Positions 15,043-24,299 of a DNA stretch of 64,000 nt are shown here, one piece after another (positions within the stretch are counted from its first letter, which is position 1; each line of letters opens with the position of its first letter). A program made the position numbers and the translations under genes. The stretch lies in the NCBI RefSeq assembly GCF_002101335.1, contig NZ_CP020773.1, positions 1-64,000 of the forward strand, given 5' to 3'. The notes beneath the pieces were generated by a model. It saw nothing but the letters and a program-made list of their open reading frames with translations. It searched no databases and was not told the DNA's origin. Source of the stretch: Staphylococcus lutrae. Its GTDB lineage: Bacteria; Bacillota; Bacilli; Staphylococcales; Staphylococcaceae.

Positions 15043-17082
15043 TTACTTATCAAAATAATAATTAATGATATCTCTACCTAAATCGCCACCATTCAACCAT
15101 GGCTCTGGTACAGGTTGGTTCGTATAAACAATCGAAAAAGCGAGTTGTGGATCATTTTCAGGTGCATAGCCAATATACGTTGAATTGACACGCGGTTCTC
15201 CATCCTGAAATACTTCTGCTGTACCCGTCTTTCCAGCAGAACGAACTTTTGTTTTGCTAAAACTTGCGTAGCCGGTTCCTTGAGGTTTGTTAAATGCCAT
15301 ATCAAACCCTTTTTGAACTTCTTTAATTTCTTCTGGTGTATTATTCACTCGGTTTAATACTCGACCGTTAATTTTATGTTTAACTGGACCTAGGTCATCG
15401 TTGCGTGTGGCTTTACGAATTTCCTTAGCGATATGCGGTTGAATACGATAACCGTTATTCGCAATCGTAGAGACATATTGTGATAATTGTAGCGGTGAAT
15501 AAGTGTCATATTGGCCGATTGCTAGATCTAAAAAGTTTCCCGGATTATCTTTTAATGGTTCGATTTGGCCACTTACTTCGTTAGGTAAGTCAATCCCAGT
15601 TTTAACACCCAAGCCGACTTGATTGAGCCCTTTACGTAATTTTTGTCCCGGTAAAGTGACATCAGTAGGTAAAGCCATGTGAGGTTGATATTCTAGACCG
15701 GCTAGTTTGAGCGCGGTTCTAAACATGTATACGTTTGATGAATGCATGAGCGCATCTTTATCATCAATCAATTTCTGTCCATTTTTATTAAAGTATGATC
15801 GTTTAGTCAATCCACCTTTAAAAACAAGCGGTTCATCGACCATTTTTTCTCCAACATGAATGACGTGATTTTGATAACCCGCTAATAATGTCGCACCCTT
15901 AACAGAAGAACCTACGGCATACTGCGTTGTAAACGTGCCAATATCAAAATTGGTTAACGTACCATCTTTGTCAATTTTTTTACCGACCATTGCCAGTATA
16001 TCTCCGTTTTTAGGGTCTTGAATCACCATCATTGCCGAATCCATATCTTTTGCACCTTCAGATCGGAGCTTTTTAATTTGTGATTCTAAGTAGGATTCTG
16101 CTTTCTGTTGAAGTTTAATATCAATTGTTAAAACTAAATCATCACCACGCGACCCTTCGTTAACCACCTCAGAGTCGATGATGGCACCTGATTTATCAGT
16201 GGTATAACGCATTTCTTTCTTTTTACCACGCAGTATATTTTCATATTGTAACTCAAGATAACTTTTACCGACTCGATCATTACGAGAATATCCTTTAGAA
16301 AGGTATTCGACTGTGAGTTCTTTCGGCAGCCCTTCTTCTGGTGTGGACACACGTCCTAAAACCTCTCTTAATGTTTGGCCATATGGATATTTTCGATCCC
16401 AGTCCATTTCAGTATTGACCCCTGGCAAGTCTGCCAATTTTTGTGAGACAGACGCATATTCTTCATCTGTTACTTTTTCATTCTTTATCGTTCTTGGACT
16501 CAGTGTAGAGCCTTGCATCATTTCGCGATATATGGCTAAAACTTGTAAATCTTCTTTAGATAAACTTTTAAGTTGTTGATCAGAAATTTTTCCAAGTAAT
16601 TGTTGATCATAGTCCTCTTGAGAAATCTCTCCATTGACATACATTTGGCGTTCTTTTTTCATTAAATCTTGAGCGCGATCAGGATATTTTTGAATCCAAA
16701 AGTCTTTTTTGTCACGCTCTGTAATTTTTGATGTGTCCATTTTAATTAATTTTGAAAGTTTTTGTGCTGTTTTTAAAATATCTTGTTGTGTTGTTTTTTT
16801 GCCACGTGTATATGTAATTGATTTTTTTGACGCATTGTCAACAATGACGTTGCCATTACGGTCTAAAATCCGACCTCTTGGCACAGATTCATTGACAGTC
16901 ACATTTTCACTTTCGCGTATCATTTGATTGTATGTCCAACCTTGTGCAATTTGTAAATACCCTAGCCTTAAGACGATTGCGACAAATGCAAAGATAATGA
17001 TTGCAAAAATAAAATTGATTCGTTTATTCATATGCTGACGCATCTTCTCGTCATTCGTTTTTTCTTTTAATCTTTTTAACAA
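15043..17082 (-). CDS. pbp3: Penicillin-binding protein 3, class B transpeptidase
   Basis: This is a membrane-anchored D,D-transpeptidase that cross-links peptidoglycan, close to S. aureus PBP3. Of 679 residues, one membrane helix lies near 20-45, and the dimerisation domain begins at RGRILDRNGNVIVDNA. The active-site motifs are S392-SVK, SSN in the MHSSNVYMF stretch, and KTG at 618-620. The start is TTG at 17082 with AGAGGT upstream. An 8-codon frame with a better ribosome site ends by overlapping this TTG. The C-terminus ends at YYFDK, shorter than the lysine-rich tail of S. aureus PBP3. Confidence 0.94.
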   Translation of the reverse strand: MLKRLKEKTNDEKMRQHMNKRINFIFAIIIFAFVAIVLRLGYLQIAQGWTYNQMIRESENVTVNESVPRGRILDRNGNVIVDNASKKSITYTRGKKTTQQDILKTAQKLSKLIKMDTSKITERDKKDFWIQKYPDRAQDLMKKERQMYVNGEISQEDYDQQLLGKISDQQLKSLSKEDLQVLAIYREMMQGSTLSPRTIKNEKVTDEEYASVSQKLADLPGVNTEMDWDRKYPYGQTLREVLGRVSTPEEGLPKELTVEYLSKGYSRNDRVGKSYLELQYENILRGKKKEMRYTTDKSGAIIDSEVVNEGSRGDDLVLTIDIKLQQKAESYLESQIKKLRSEGAKDMDSAMMVIQDPKNGDILAMVGKKIDKDGTLTNFDIGTFTTQYAVGSSVKGATLLAGYQNHVIHVGEKMVDEPLVFKGGLTKRSYFNKNGQKLIDDKDALMHSSNVYMFRTALKLAGLEYQPHMALPTDVTLPGQKLRKGLNQVGLGVKTGIDLPNEVSGQIEPLKDNPGNFLDLAIGQYDTYSPLQLSQYVSTIANNGYRIQPHIAKEIRKATRNDDLGPVKHKINGRVLNRVNNTPEEIKEVQKGFDMAFNKPQGTGYASFSKTKVRSAGKTGTAEVFQDGEPRVNSTYIGYAPENDPQLAFSIVYTNQPVPEPWLNGGDLGRDIINYYFDK

Positions 17083-17102
17083 AACAACCGACCTCTATTC
17101 AC
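17076..17102 (-). CDS. Possible 8-codon leader peptide coupled to pbp3
   Basis: GTG at 17102 lies six bases after AAGGAG and opens a frame of eight codons (VNRGRLFC) ending in TAA at 17076-17078. The stop overlaps the TTG start of pbp3. The ribosome site of this short frame is stronger than that of pbp3 itself, so ribosomes ending here could restart on pbp3. It is a candidate only. No protein evidence is available. Confidence 0.35.
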   Translation of the reverse strand: MNRGRLFC

Positions 17103-17223
17103 CTAGTTCTCCTTAAAATGATATATGATATATGCGTTTTTGGCTAATGTTTTGTTGTCTTTTGACACTTAAAAATTTTTAAAAGTATGTATAGAAATAT
17201 AGCACGTAATCGTTGTAAAAATA

Positions 17224-17259
17224 CAAAAAAAGGTTAAGTCATATGATATGGCTTAACCT
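17224..17259 (-). terminator. Terminator of sodA
   Basis: On the minus strand AGGTTAAGCCATATCATATGACTTAACCT forms a near-perfect stem at 17231-17259, followed by seven U. It lies 35 bases after the sodA stop. Confidence 0.9.
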
Positions 17260-17293
17260 CTCATCATCAGTTCGTCATTGCAAAATCCATTGT

Positions 17294-17893
17294 TTATTTT
17301 GCAGCTTGATAAAATTCGTCAACTTTTTCCCAGTTTACAACATTCCAGAATGACTCGATGTAACTTGGGCGTTTGTTTTGATATTTAAGATAGTATGCGT
17401 GTTCCCATACATCTAAAGTTAAAAGCGGTGTTAAACCTTCAGTTAACGGACTGTCTTGGTTAGGTGTTGTAATAATTTCTAATTTTCCATTATTTAAAAC
17501 AAGCCAAGCCCAACCAGAACCGAAACGACCCGCTGCTTTATCTGCAAATTCTTCTTTGAATGCGTCTAATGATCCCCATTGTTCTTTAATTTTATCCACT
17601 ACTTCACCTTTTTCTTCAGAGTTTGGTGTAAGCAGTTGCCAGAAAAATGAGTGATTTAAATGACCGCCACCATTGTTACGCACAGCAGTACGTACATTTT
17701 CAGGTACGCGATCTAAATGTGTGATTAAATCTTCAAGTGATTTATTTTCCAATTCTGTGCCTTCAACAGCAGCATTTAATTTAGTAACGTATGTGTTATG
17801 ATGTTTACCGTGATGGAGCTCCATTGTTTCTTTATCGATATGTGGTTCCAATGCATCATAAGAATAAGGTAATTTTGGTAGTTCAAATGCCAT
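17294..17893 (-). CDS. sodA: Superoxide dismutase, Mn/Fe family
   Basis: SodA removes superoxide in the cytoplasm. The 199-residue protein has metal ligands His27, His81, Asp161 and His165. Gln146 (in PNQDSP) with Gly77 is the manganese-type second shell. Position 159 is Thr (LLTLDVWEH). S. aureus SodA has Gly here and the cambialistic SodM has Leu, while E. coli iron SOD has Thr, so metal preference may be shifted. The ATG follows TAGGAGG, and a promoter and a 10-base dyad lie upstream. Confidence 0.96.
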   Translation of the reverse strand: MAFELPKLPYSYDALEPHIDKETMELHHGKHHNTYVTKLNAAVEGTELENKSLEDLITHLDRVPENVRTAVRNNGGGHLNHSFFWQLLTPNSEEKGEVVDKIKEQWGSLDAFKEEFADKAAGRFGSGWAWLVLNNGKLEIITTPNQDSPLTEGLTPLLTLDVWEHAYYLKYQNKRPSYIESFWNVVNWEKVDEFYQAAK

Positions 17894-17927
17894 AATTAAT
17901 CATCCTCCTAAATTTGATTCCATATTT

Positions 17928-17955
17928 ATTGTATCAACTTTCATGTTATAATCAA
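17928..17955 (-). promoter_or_regulatory. sodA promoter
   Basis: On the minus strand TTGATT (17950-17955) and TACAAT (17928-17933) are separated by 16 bases, 34 bases upstream of the sodA ATG. This is a good SigA-type match. Confidence 0.7.
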
Positions 17956-17972
17956 TCAATCTGCTTGTACGA

Positions 17973-17999
17973 AAGCAATGTAAGCGACCTACATTGCTT
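17973..17999. promoter_or_regulatory. Perfect dyad upstream of the sodA promoter
   Basis: AAGCAATGTA (17973-17982) and TACATTGCTT (17990-17999) form a perfect 10-base inverted repeat with a 7-base gap. It is centred about 30 bases upstream of the sodA -35. Neither side has a good U-tract, so an operator is more likely than a terminator. The regulator is unknown. Confidence 0.5.
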
Positions 18000-18206
18000 A
18001 TAGTTTTATTATAACTCATAGTGGCTCATGATAAACGTCATAAATTGAAAAAATGTCGTTGAATTGTTAAAATGAAAAGTCAAGTACAAATTGTTCATTG
18101 CATACATCAAGTCCATACGCATTTAGAATTGGCTGTAATGAAAGGTGAATACAGACTTTTTTTAACAGCAACATCTAAAAATATACTCCCTTTCAGTCAC
18201 ATTATT
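18000..18206. other. Spacer between divergent sodA and ispG
   Basis: The whole gap 17894-18311 holds the sodA promoter, the dyad and the ispG promoter. The middle part, about 200 AT-rich bases, shows no clear element. A 57-codon plus-strand frame at 18072-18245 has no ribosome site and runs through the ispG promoter, so I do not call it. Confidence 0.5.
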
Positions 18207-18236
18207 TTGAATAATGCGGTTTCCCTATTGTATAAT
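18207..18236 (+). promoter_or_regulatory. ispG promoter
   Basis: TTGAAT (18207-18212) and TATAAT (18231-18236) are 18 bases apart, about 75 bases upstream of the ispG ATG. The -10 is a perfect consensus. Confidence 0.7.
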
Positions 18237-18311
18237 ATGAAATAACATTGATTAATGGCCTCAATGAAGTACATTTTCAAGTTAAAATTTTAAATAAAGG
18301 AGTTCCCTAAC

Positions 18312-19424
18312 ATGGCTGAAATTACACATCGTAAACATACGCGACCAGTTAAAGTTGGTAATTTAACGATTGGTGGTGCAGATGAAGTTGTCATTCAGAG
18401 TATGACAACAACGAAAACTCACGATGTTGCAGCAACAGTAGCTGAGATAAAACGATTAGAAGAAGCAGGTTGTCAAATTGTTCGTGTCGCATGCCCGAAT
18501 GAAGAGGACGCTCATGCAATCAAAGAGATTAAAGCACAGATTAATATACCGCTCGTTGTTGATATTCATTTTAACTACAAGTTGGCTTTGATTGCGATTG
18601 AAAATGGTGCGGATAAAATTCGTATCAATCCAGGAAATATAGGTAGACGCGAGAAAGTTGAAGCTGTTGTGGAAGCGTGCAAAGCTAAAGGTATTCCGAT
18701 TCGTATTGGTGTCAATGCGGGTTCACTTGAAAAACATATTCTGAAAAAATATGGTTATCCTACTGCGGATGGCATGGTTGAAAGTGCACTTCATCACATC
18801 CAAATTTTAGAAGAACTCGATTTCCATGATATTATTGTTTCAATGAAAGCAAGTGACGTGAACTTGGCAATTGAGGCGTATACGAAAGCTGCGCAGGCAT
18901 TTGATTATCCATTACATTTAGGGATTACGGAGAGTGGAACTTTATTCAACGGGACAGTGAAGTCTTCTGCAGGGTTAGGTGCCATCCTTTCATTAGGAAT
19001 TGGTAATACAATGAGAATTTCATTATCTGCAGATCCAGTGGAAGAAGTCAAAGTGGCAAAATCGTTATTGAAATCATTTGGTCTCGCTAGTAATGCTGCG
19101 ACACTTATTGCATGTCCAACTTGTGGACGTATTGAAATTGATTTAATTTCAATTGCAAATGAAGTTGAAGCTTATATAGAAAAATTACAAGTCCCATTAA
19201 AAGTAGCTGTACTCGGTTGTGCGGTGAACGGTCCTGGTGAGGCAAGAGAAGCAGACATTGGTATTGCTGGTGCGCGTGGAGAAGGCTTACTCTTTATGAA
19301 AGGTAAAATTGTTCGTAAAGTGCCAGAAGAAACGATGGTCGATGAATTAAAAATAGAAATCGATAAACTTGCCGCAGAATGGGAAGAGAAGAAACGACAA
19401 GAAGAGATACAAAATCAGTTATAG
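18312..19424 (+). CDS. ispG: 4-hydroxy-3-methylbut-2-en-1-yl diphosphate synthase (MEP pathway)
   Basis: IspG makes HMBPP from methylerythritol cyclodiphosphate, the sixth step after DXP synthase in the non-mevalonate isoprenoid route. It uses a 4Fe-4S cluster. The 370-residue protein has the TIM-barrel start [20 protein letters not shown] and the cluster cysteines in ACPTCGR and [18 protein letters not shown] precedes the ATG. It is one of the few plus-strand genes and stands between sodA and zur, as in B. subtilis. Most staphylococci, including S. aureus, use mevalonate and lack this gene. ispH is also in this window. Confidence 0.97.
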   Translation: MAEITHRKHTRPVKVGNLTIGGADEVVIQSMTTTKTHDVAATVAEIKRLEEAGCQIVRVACPNEEDAHAIKEIKAQINIPLVVDIHFNYKLALIAIENGADKIRINPGNIGRREKVEAVVEACKAKGIPIRIGVNAGSLEKHILKKYGYPTADGMVESALHHIQILEELDFHDIIVSMKASDVNLAIEAYTKAAQAFDYPLHLGITESGTLFNGTVKSSAGLGAILSLGIGNTMRISLSADPVEEVKVAKSLLKSFGLASNAATLIACPTCGRIEIDLISIANEVEAYIEKLQVPLKVAVLGCAVNGPGEAREADIGIAGARGEGLLFMKGKIVRKVPEETMVDELKIEIDKLAAEWEEKKRQEEIQNQL

Positions 19425-19544
19425 GATAAATTGTTTGTCATGCCATCAAAATAAAATACATGGCGTACGAAAAGCCTTATCAATGATAGACATAGTAAAA
19501 CTCAGTAGATTGGGCAACAATTTTCTTTACGTACGCATCATAAT

Positions 19545-19597
19545 GAAAAAATCGGAAAAGCGATATGGGGCCTTCCCTCTCACTCTTCCGATTTTTT
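19545..19597. terminator. Bidirectional terminator between ispG and zur
   Basis: AAAAAATCGGAA (19545-19556) and TTCCGATTTTTT (19586-19597) form a perfect 12-pair stem with a loop of about 29 bases. Both strands end in U-runs, so it can serve the convergent ispG and zur transcripts. Confidence 0.85.
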
Positions 19598-19618
19598 TTG
19601 GCCTAAAACAAAACGTTT

Positions 19619-20041
19619 TCACAATGATGACTCACTTTTACATTTTTCACAAATGCCATAGACTTCGAGCTTATGCATTTCGATATCAACATCTGGTAAT
19701 GCCGCTTTAATTTCTGTCATTGGACAATAATCAATCATTTTCGTATCTCCACACACGCGACAAATGAAATGGTGATGATGGTGCGACGTACATGCAACGC
19801 GAAATTTCATCTCCCCGTCCATCTCTGTAGCTTCTATAATATCCAAAGATTTAAATAAATGAAGATTTCTATAGATGGTGTCAAATGAAATACCTGGATA
19901 ATGGTTATTCATTTGTTTCTGTATCGTTTTCGCATTGATATATTTGTCTTCATTAATGAAAATATTAATCATGTCTCGACGCTTATCGGTATATTTATGA
20001 CCATTATTTTTTAATATACGAATTGCTTCGTCCATTTTCAT
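19619..20041 (-). CDS. zur: Zinc uptake regulator Zur (Fur family)
   Basis: Zur represses zinc import genes when zinc is plentiful. The 140-residue protein has the Fur-family winged helix ([33 protein letters not shown]), a histidine run SHHHHHF, and two CxxC zinc sites (CRVCGD and CEKC), plus a cysteine in DYCPM. It is close to S. aureus Zur in length and motifs. The ATG has AAAGGAG upstream and overlaps the end of the permease gene by 38 bases. Its own box is upstream of znuC, so the operon is likely self-regulated. Confidence 0.95.
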   Translation of the reverse strand: MKMDEAIRILKNNGHKYTDKRRDMINIFINEDKYINAKTIQKQMNNHYPGISFDTIYRNLHLFKSLDIIEATEMDGEMKFRVACTSHHHHHFICRVCGDTKMIDYCPMTEIKAALPDVDIEMHKLEVYGICEKCKSESSL

Positions 20042-20891
20042 AGCGCTTCACTCCTTTAAACTTTCCGTAAACAAAGGACTGATAAAAAAGTGTCAAGCCT
20101 AACATTATCACTAAAATCACAACAATGATCCCACCTGGTGAAATGTTTAAATAAAATGCTGAAACCAGCCCTGTAATCACAGCACTTTCCCCAACTATTA
20201 TGCTAATCAAAATAAATTGTTTAAATCCTTTTGTCCAACGCATCGCAATTGCAACGGGTAATGTGATTAACGCACTCACTAAGAGTACACCAATCACACG
20301 CATAGATGCAGAAATGACGAGTGCTACAATGACAATAAACAAAAATTGTATCCATCTGGGTATCCCAATGACCTGACTATACTCTGTATCGAATGAGAGA
20401 ATAAATAGTTCTTTATAAAATAACATGATAAAAAGCAAGACCAACACAGAAATCATAATAATGGTCACTAGATCACTCAGTGACACAGCACTAATTGAAC
20501 CAAATAATAAGCCTACGAGTTCTTGATTAAATCCCTTGGCTAAAGAAATGAAAATAGCACTCAATCCTATCCCAGTACTCATAATAATAGGAATGGCAAT
20601 TTCTTGATAATTTTTATAAGAATTTCTCAAGTATTCTATCAAAAGTGCGCCTATAATCGCAAAGAGAATGCCTGTCCAAATAGGATTTATAAAAGAGAAC
20701 AACGGTGACAATGTGAGTAGAAACATTCCAAATGATATCCCGCCTAAAGTGACATGACTTAATGCATCAGCAATTAAAGATAAGCGTCGAACCACAACGA
20801 AAGTACCAATCAACGGTGCAATGAGTCCGATTAAAATCCCACTAATAAATGAATATCTGATAAATTCAAAATTCAATAACGCATCAATCAT
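20004..20891 (-). CDS. znuB: Zinc ABC transporter permease, ZnuB-like
   Basis: The 295-residue membrane protein belongs to the ABC-3 family of zinc/manganese permeases. It starts [20 protein letters not shown] and has about eight hydrophobic segments, with the family stretch [20 protein letters not shown] chose ATG at 20891, eight bases after GGGAT and overlapping the znuC stop. Longer in-frame starts would lie inside znuC. It pairs with the ATPase upstream and zur downstream. The solute-binding protein is not encoded here. Confidence 0.93.
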   Translation of the reverse strand: MIDALLNFEFIRYSFISGILIGLIAPLIGTFVVVRRLSLIADALSHVTLGGISFGMFLLTLSPLFSFINPIWTGILFAIIGALLIEYLRNSYKNYQEIAIPIIMSTGIGLSAIFISLAKGFNQELVGLLFGSISAVSLSDLVTIIMISVLVLLFIMLFYKELFILSFDTEYSQVIGIPRWIQFLFIVIVALVISASMRVIGVLLVSALITLPVAIAMRWTKGFKQFILISIIVGESAVITGLVSAFYLNISPGGIIVVILVIMLGLTLFYQSFVYGKFKGVKRYENGRSNSYIKK

Positions 20892-21657
20892 AACAACAAT
20901 CCCTATCATGTTTATGATCGACAAATTTGATTGGATGACCATATATTTTTGAGATTTCAACTTCATTCAATGATTTAAATTCACTGACTGCACCATGAAA
21001 ATGCAAATGTTTGTTTAAACATGCTACCTCGGTTGCCGTATCTGCGACGACACCAATATCATGCGTAACAAGAATAATCGTCACACCCTCTTCTTTAAGA
21101 TGGTTTAATGTATCATAAAACTCTTTGACATGTTTAGCATCAATTCCATTCGTTGGTTCATCTAAAACTAAAACGGTTGGATCAGAGACTAAAGCACGCG
21201 CAATCAAAACGCGTTGTTGTTGTCCACCTGATAATTGCGCGATATTTTTATGTTTTAGTGATGAAATATGGAGCCTTTTCAAAACTTGATCAACTTTAGC
21301 ATCATCTTTTTTATTAAACCATTTGAACAATCTCTTTTTACGCGTTAAACCACTTAATACGACTTCCTGAACCGTTGCAGGAAACCCTGCAGTTACGGAG
21401 GACGCCTTCTGAGACACATAACTTATTTTATCCGTTGTTAACTTTTTGTGATATGATTCGCCATCAATAAGTATTTCACCTTTTTGAATGGGGAGAATAC
21501 CTAAAATAAGTTTAAGCAGTGTTGATTTACCAGCTCCGTTAGGGCCTACAATCGCTAAAAATTCGCCATTGTTGATACGAATATTGATATTCTCAAGCAC
21601 CTTTTTTTGCTCATAAAAGAAATCTATATTTTTTAATTCAAATACAGGTTGGGACAT
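20884..21657 (-). CDS. znuC: Zinc ABC transporter ATP-binding protein, ZnuC-like
   Basis: The ATPase of a zinc importer, 257 residues. It has Walker A GPNGAGKST, signature LSGGQQQR, Walker B VLVLDEPTNGID and the H-loop VTHDIGVVADTA. The C-terminus contains HKHDRDCC, a possible metal-binding tail. It is the first gene of znuC-znuB-zur, behind a promoter covered by a Zur box. S. aureus has the same cluster between nfo and sodA. Confidence 0.94.
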   Translation of the reverse strand: MSQPVFELKNIDFFYEQKKVLENINIRINNGEFLAIVGPNGAGKSTLLKLILGILPIQKGEILIDGESYHKKLTTDKISYVSQKASSVTAGFPATVQEVVLSGLTRKKRLFKWFNKKDDAKVDQVLKRLHISSLKHKNIAQLSGGQQQRVLIARALVSDPTVLVLDEPTNGIDAKHVKEFYDTLNHLKEEGVTIILVTHDIGVVADTATEVACLNKHLHFHGAVSEFKSLNEVEISKIYGHPIKFVDHKHDRDCCYD

Positions 21658-21702
21658 ATTTTCACCTCAATTTCTTACTATACCTTCCCTATATAAAAAT
21701 GT

Positions 21703-21735
21703 AAATAGTAATGTTTACGATATGTTTTTATTATA
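21703..21735 (-). promoter_or_regulatory. Zur box and -10 of the znuC-znuB-zur operon
   Basis: The minus strand has ATATCGTAAACATTACTATTT (21703-21722 core), matching the Zur palindrome ATCGTAA-nn-ATTACgAT at all but one arm position. A perfect TATAAT lies just upstream at 21730-21735, so bound Zur would cover the transcription start. No clear -35 is seen. Confidence 0.75.
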
Positions 21736-21783
21736 GCATATCGGATTCTTTTGGTATGTCACGAAATCCGGATGTGATTCATG

Positions 21784-21823
21784 AAAAAAGACAACCTTCC
21801 CTAATATTGGGATACGTTGTCTC
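21784..21823 (-). terminator. Terminator of nfo
   Basis: On the minus strand GAGACAAC...TCCC pairs with GGGA...TTGTCTTTTTT around the loop AATATTA. Six U follow the stem. It lies 40 bases after the nfo stop. Confidence 0.85.
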
Positions 21824-21862
21824 AGTAATCTATACAAATATCGTCTAAAATGACTTAAAGTC

Positions 21863-22759
21863 TTATGACATGTCGGCCATAATTTTATTTTTCATCTCTG
21901 GGTCAAATGTATTATTTTTGAATGCTGTAATTTCGTAACGATAAGGTGGTTTTTTGTTTTTCTTGTCCTCACCCACATAAGGTGTTTCTAAAATTTTTGG
22001 GATGTTTTTGAATTGTTCATGATGTACGATGTAATTTAATGCGTCGAATCCAATATGACCAAAACCAATATTTTCATGACGATCTTTATGTGCAGCGATA
22101 GGGTTTTTACTATCGTTAACGTGAACAACTTTAATACGGTCTACACCGATAATGCGATCAAATTCATCCAGAACACCATCAAAGTCATTCACAATATCGT
22201 AACCTGCATCATGAATATGGCATGTATCAAGGCAAACTGATAGCCTTTCATTGTGCGTGACACCCTCGATAATTCGAGCGATTTCTTCAAATGTTCTTCC
22301 GATTTCAGATCCTTTACCTGCCATCGTTTCTAATGCGATTCTCACATCATTCTGATTGGTTAATACTTCATTCAATCCTTCAATGATACGTTGGATGCCA
22401 AGATCAACACCAGCGCCAACGTGTGCCCCAGGATGTAGGACAATATCTTTGGCGCCTAGTGCTTCTGTCCGCTCAATTTCGTTTTGCAAAAAGTTGACGC
22501 CTAGCTCAAAAACATCGGGTTTTTTAGTATTAGCAATGTTAATGATGTAAGGGGCATGCACAACGATATTGGATAATTGATAGCGTTGCATCGCTGCTTG
22601 ACCTGCTTCAATATTCAATTCCTCAATTGCTTTACGTCGTGTGTTTTGTGGCGCACCTGTATAAATCATAAACGTTGAAGCACCGTATTGATGTGCTTCT
22701 TCGGCTGACGCTTCTAACATTTTCTTTCCGCTCATAGAGACATGTGATCCAATTAACAT
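21863..22759 (-). CDS. nfo: Endonuclease IV
   Basis: Nfo cuts DNA 5' of abasic sites in base-excision repair. The 298-residue protein has the AP2-family pattern of metal ligands: HVSMSG at the start, [41 protein letters not shown] and ETP. The ATG has a ribosome site in the 22-base gap after cshB. It is co-transcribed with cshB, as in S. aureus and B. subtilis. Confidence 0.96.
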   Translation of the reverse strand: MLIGSHVSMSGKKMLEASAEEAHQYGASTFMIYTGAPQNTRRKAIEELNIEAGQAAMQRYQLSNIVVHAPYIINIANTKKPDVFELGVNFLQNEIERTEALGAKDIVLHPGAHVGAGVDLGIQRIIEGLNEVLTNQNDVRIALETMAGKGSEIGRTFEEIARIIEGVTHNERLSVCLDTCHIHDAGYDIVNDFDGVLDEFDRIIGVDRIKVVHVNDSKNPIAAHKDRHENIGFGHIGFDALNYIVHHEQFKNIPKILETPYVGEDKKNKKPPYRYEITAFKNNTFDPEMKNKIMADMS

Positions 22760-22781
22760 AATTATCCTATCCTTTTACTCA

Positions 22782-24116
22782 CTATTTTTTTCTAGACTGA
22801 CGGTTTTTTCTACGACTGAATTGTCGTTTTTCTTGACGTTTAAGTTGTTCAAGCTCTTGTTGGAATTTCTTTTTATATCCAGGTTTCACTTTCTTTTTTG
22901 TATTACGTTTAACTTTATGTTTCACTTGTTGTGTAATATGATCATCTTGTTTTTTTCGAAGTTGGCGCGTGTTGTGTGCCTTAATCGGTTTTAACTCCCC
23001 ATTAATAATATCGACATTTTCAAAATGATAGCCTTTGTTCTCAATTGCCTCGATGAGATAGGCTTCTTCCGGCGTATAGAGTGTCATGGCAACACCTTTA
23101 TAATTACCTCTGCCGGTACGACCAACGCGATGTGTAAAGAAATCAATATCTTTTGGCACATCGAAGTTAATCACATGACTGACGCCTTCGATATCAATTC
23201 CCCGGGATGCAAGATCACTCGCAATGACATATTGGAAGTCTAAATTACGAATTCGTTTCATTTGCTGCTTCCGCTCACGTGGTGTCAATCCTCCGTGAAT
23301 CATGCCGACTTGAATGCCCTGTTGTTGTAATTCATTCGAGAGTTGATTAGCGCTTTCTCGACTGTTACAAAATATGATTGCTAAATAAGGGTTTATAATG
23401 TTTAATAACGAGACGGCTTTTTCAATTTTCTGTGTGCCTTTTGTTGGGATTAAGTAGAATTCAATACTTTTCTTATTTTTAGCCTCACTCTTCACCTCAA
23501 CAAATTCTGGGTGTTCCAAATATTTATTCAAAAATGGATGAAGTGACTTTGGAATCGTTGCACTAAAAACGGCCATTTTTGCATCATTGTCAAGTTTAGC
23601 GGCAATTTGGTCTACTTCTTGTATTAAACCTAAATCAATCATCAAATCTGCTTCATCAATCACTAATTGATGTGCCAAATGGACATGTAATACACCAATT
23701 TTGGCTAGATCGTTAATGCGTGTTGGTGTACCAATTACAAGTTGTGGCTGTACCGTTGTTTTTTGTTTATCTTTATCAAAATCTGTTCCGCCGATAAATA
23801 AACTGACTTTGACATCTTTTTTATATTCACTTAATTGAACTGCGGCTTGATATAATTGTGTTGCAAGTTCACGCGTTGGCGCAACAATAATAGCCTGTGG
23901 TTCATGAACGGCTACGTCAAGTTGCTGAAATATAGGTAACAAAAAGGCGTGTGACTTTCCTGTACCTGTCTGAGATTGACCAATAAGATTAACACGCTTC
24001 ATGATTTTAGGAATAACACGCTGTTGAATTTCAGTCGGTTGATTAAAATTTAATGCCGATATTGCTTCAATTAGCTCTGAATCAAAGCGAAATTGGTCAA
24101 ATGGATGCTTTGCCAT
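22782..24116 (-). CDS. cshB: DEAD-box RNA helicase CshB
   Basis: A cold-shock type RNA helicase that unwinds structured mRNA. The 444-residue protein has the Q motif FNQPTEIQQ, motif I SQTGTGKS, PTREL, VIDEADLM (motif II), SAT (motif III), ASDLASRGID and HRVGRTGR. The C-terminal 60 residues are rich in Lys, Arg and Gln and probably bind RNA. The ATG follows AAGGAGG. B. subtilis CshB (YqfR) is at the same place before nfo. Confidence 0.94.
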   Translation of the reverse strand: MAKHPFDQFRFDSELIEAISALNFNQPTEIQQRVIPKIMKRVNLIGQSQTGTGKSHAFLLPIFQQLDVAVHEPQAIIVAPTRELATQLYQAAVQLSEYKKDVKVSLFIGGTDFDKDKQKTTVQPQLVIGTPTRINDLAKIGVLHVHLAHQLVIDEADLMIDLGLIQEVDQIAAKLDNDAKMAVFSATIPKSLHPFLNKYLEHPEFVEVKSEAKNKKSIEFYLIPTKGTQKIEKAVSLLNIINPYLAIIFCNSRESANQLSNELQQQGIQVGMIHGGLTPRERKQQMKRIRNLDFQYVIASDLASRGIDIEGVSHVINFDVPKDIDFFTHRVGRTGRGNYKGVAMTLYTPEEAYLIEAIENKGYHFENVDIINGELKPIKAHNTRQLRKKQDDHITQQVKHKVKRNTKKKVKPGYKKKFQQELEQLKRQEKRQFSRRKNRQSRKK

Positions 24117-24262
24117 GGTTTGGCCTCCTTAAAGATTCGTCTCTATATTATAAATGAAAATAAGATTAATGAAAACAAGCAAGTTGTGCTTTTCTTAAAA
24201 TATTTAATTCCTTTACTTTACAAAAACAGCAACGTATATTAATTTTAAAACTGCTGTGGAGT

Positions 24263-24271
24263 TGCTATAAT
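24263..24271 (+). promoter_or_regulatory. Extended -10 promoter of ispH
   Basis: TGC followed by TATAAT (24266-24271) is an extended -10 element, about 30 bases upstream of the ispH ATG. No strong -35 is present. The ribosome site AAAGGAGG lies 12 bases before the ATG, a little further than usual. Confidence 0.6.
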
Positions 24272-24299
24272 GAGTTATTAAAGGAGGTTCGTATAAAGA

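Noticed and set aside
16313..16579. 88-codon plus-strand frame inside pbp3
   Set aside because: It is antisense to the conserved PBP3 dimerisation domain and has no ribosome site.
18072..18245. 57-codon plus-strand frame between sodA and ispG
   Set aside because: It has no ribosome site, no family resemblance, and overlaps a good ispG promoter.
19369..19710. 113-codon plus-strand frame over the ispG end and zur
   Set aside because: It overlaps the ispG end, the shared terminator and the zur gene in the wrong frame.
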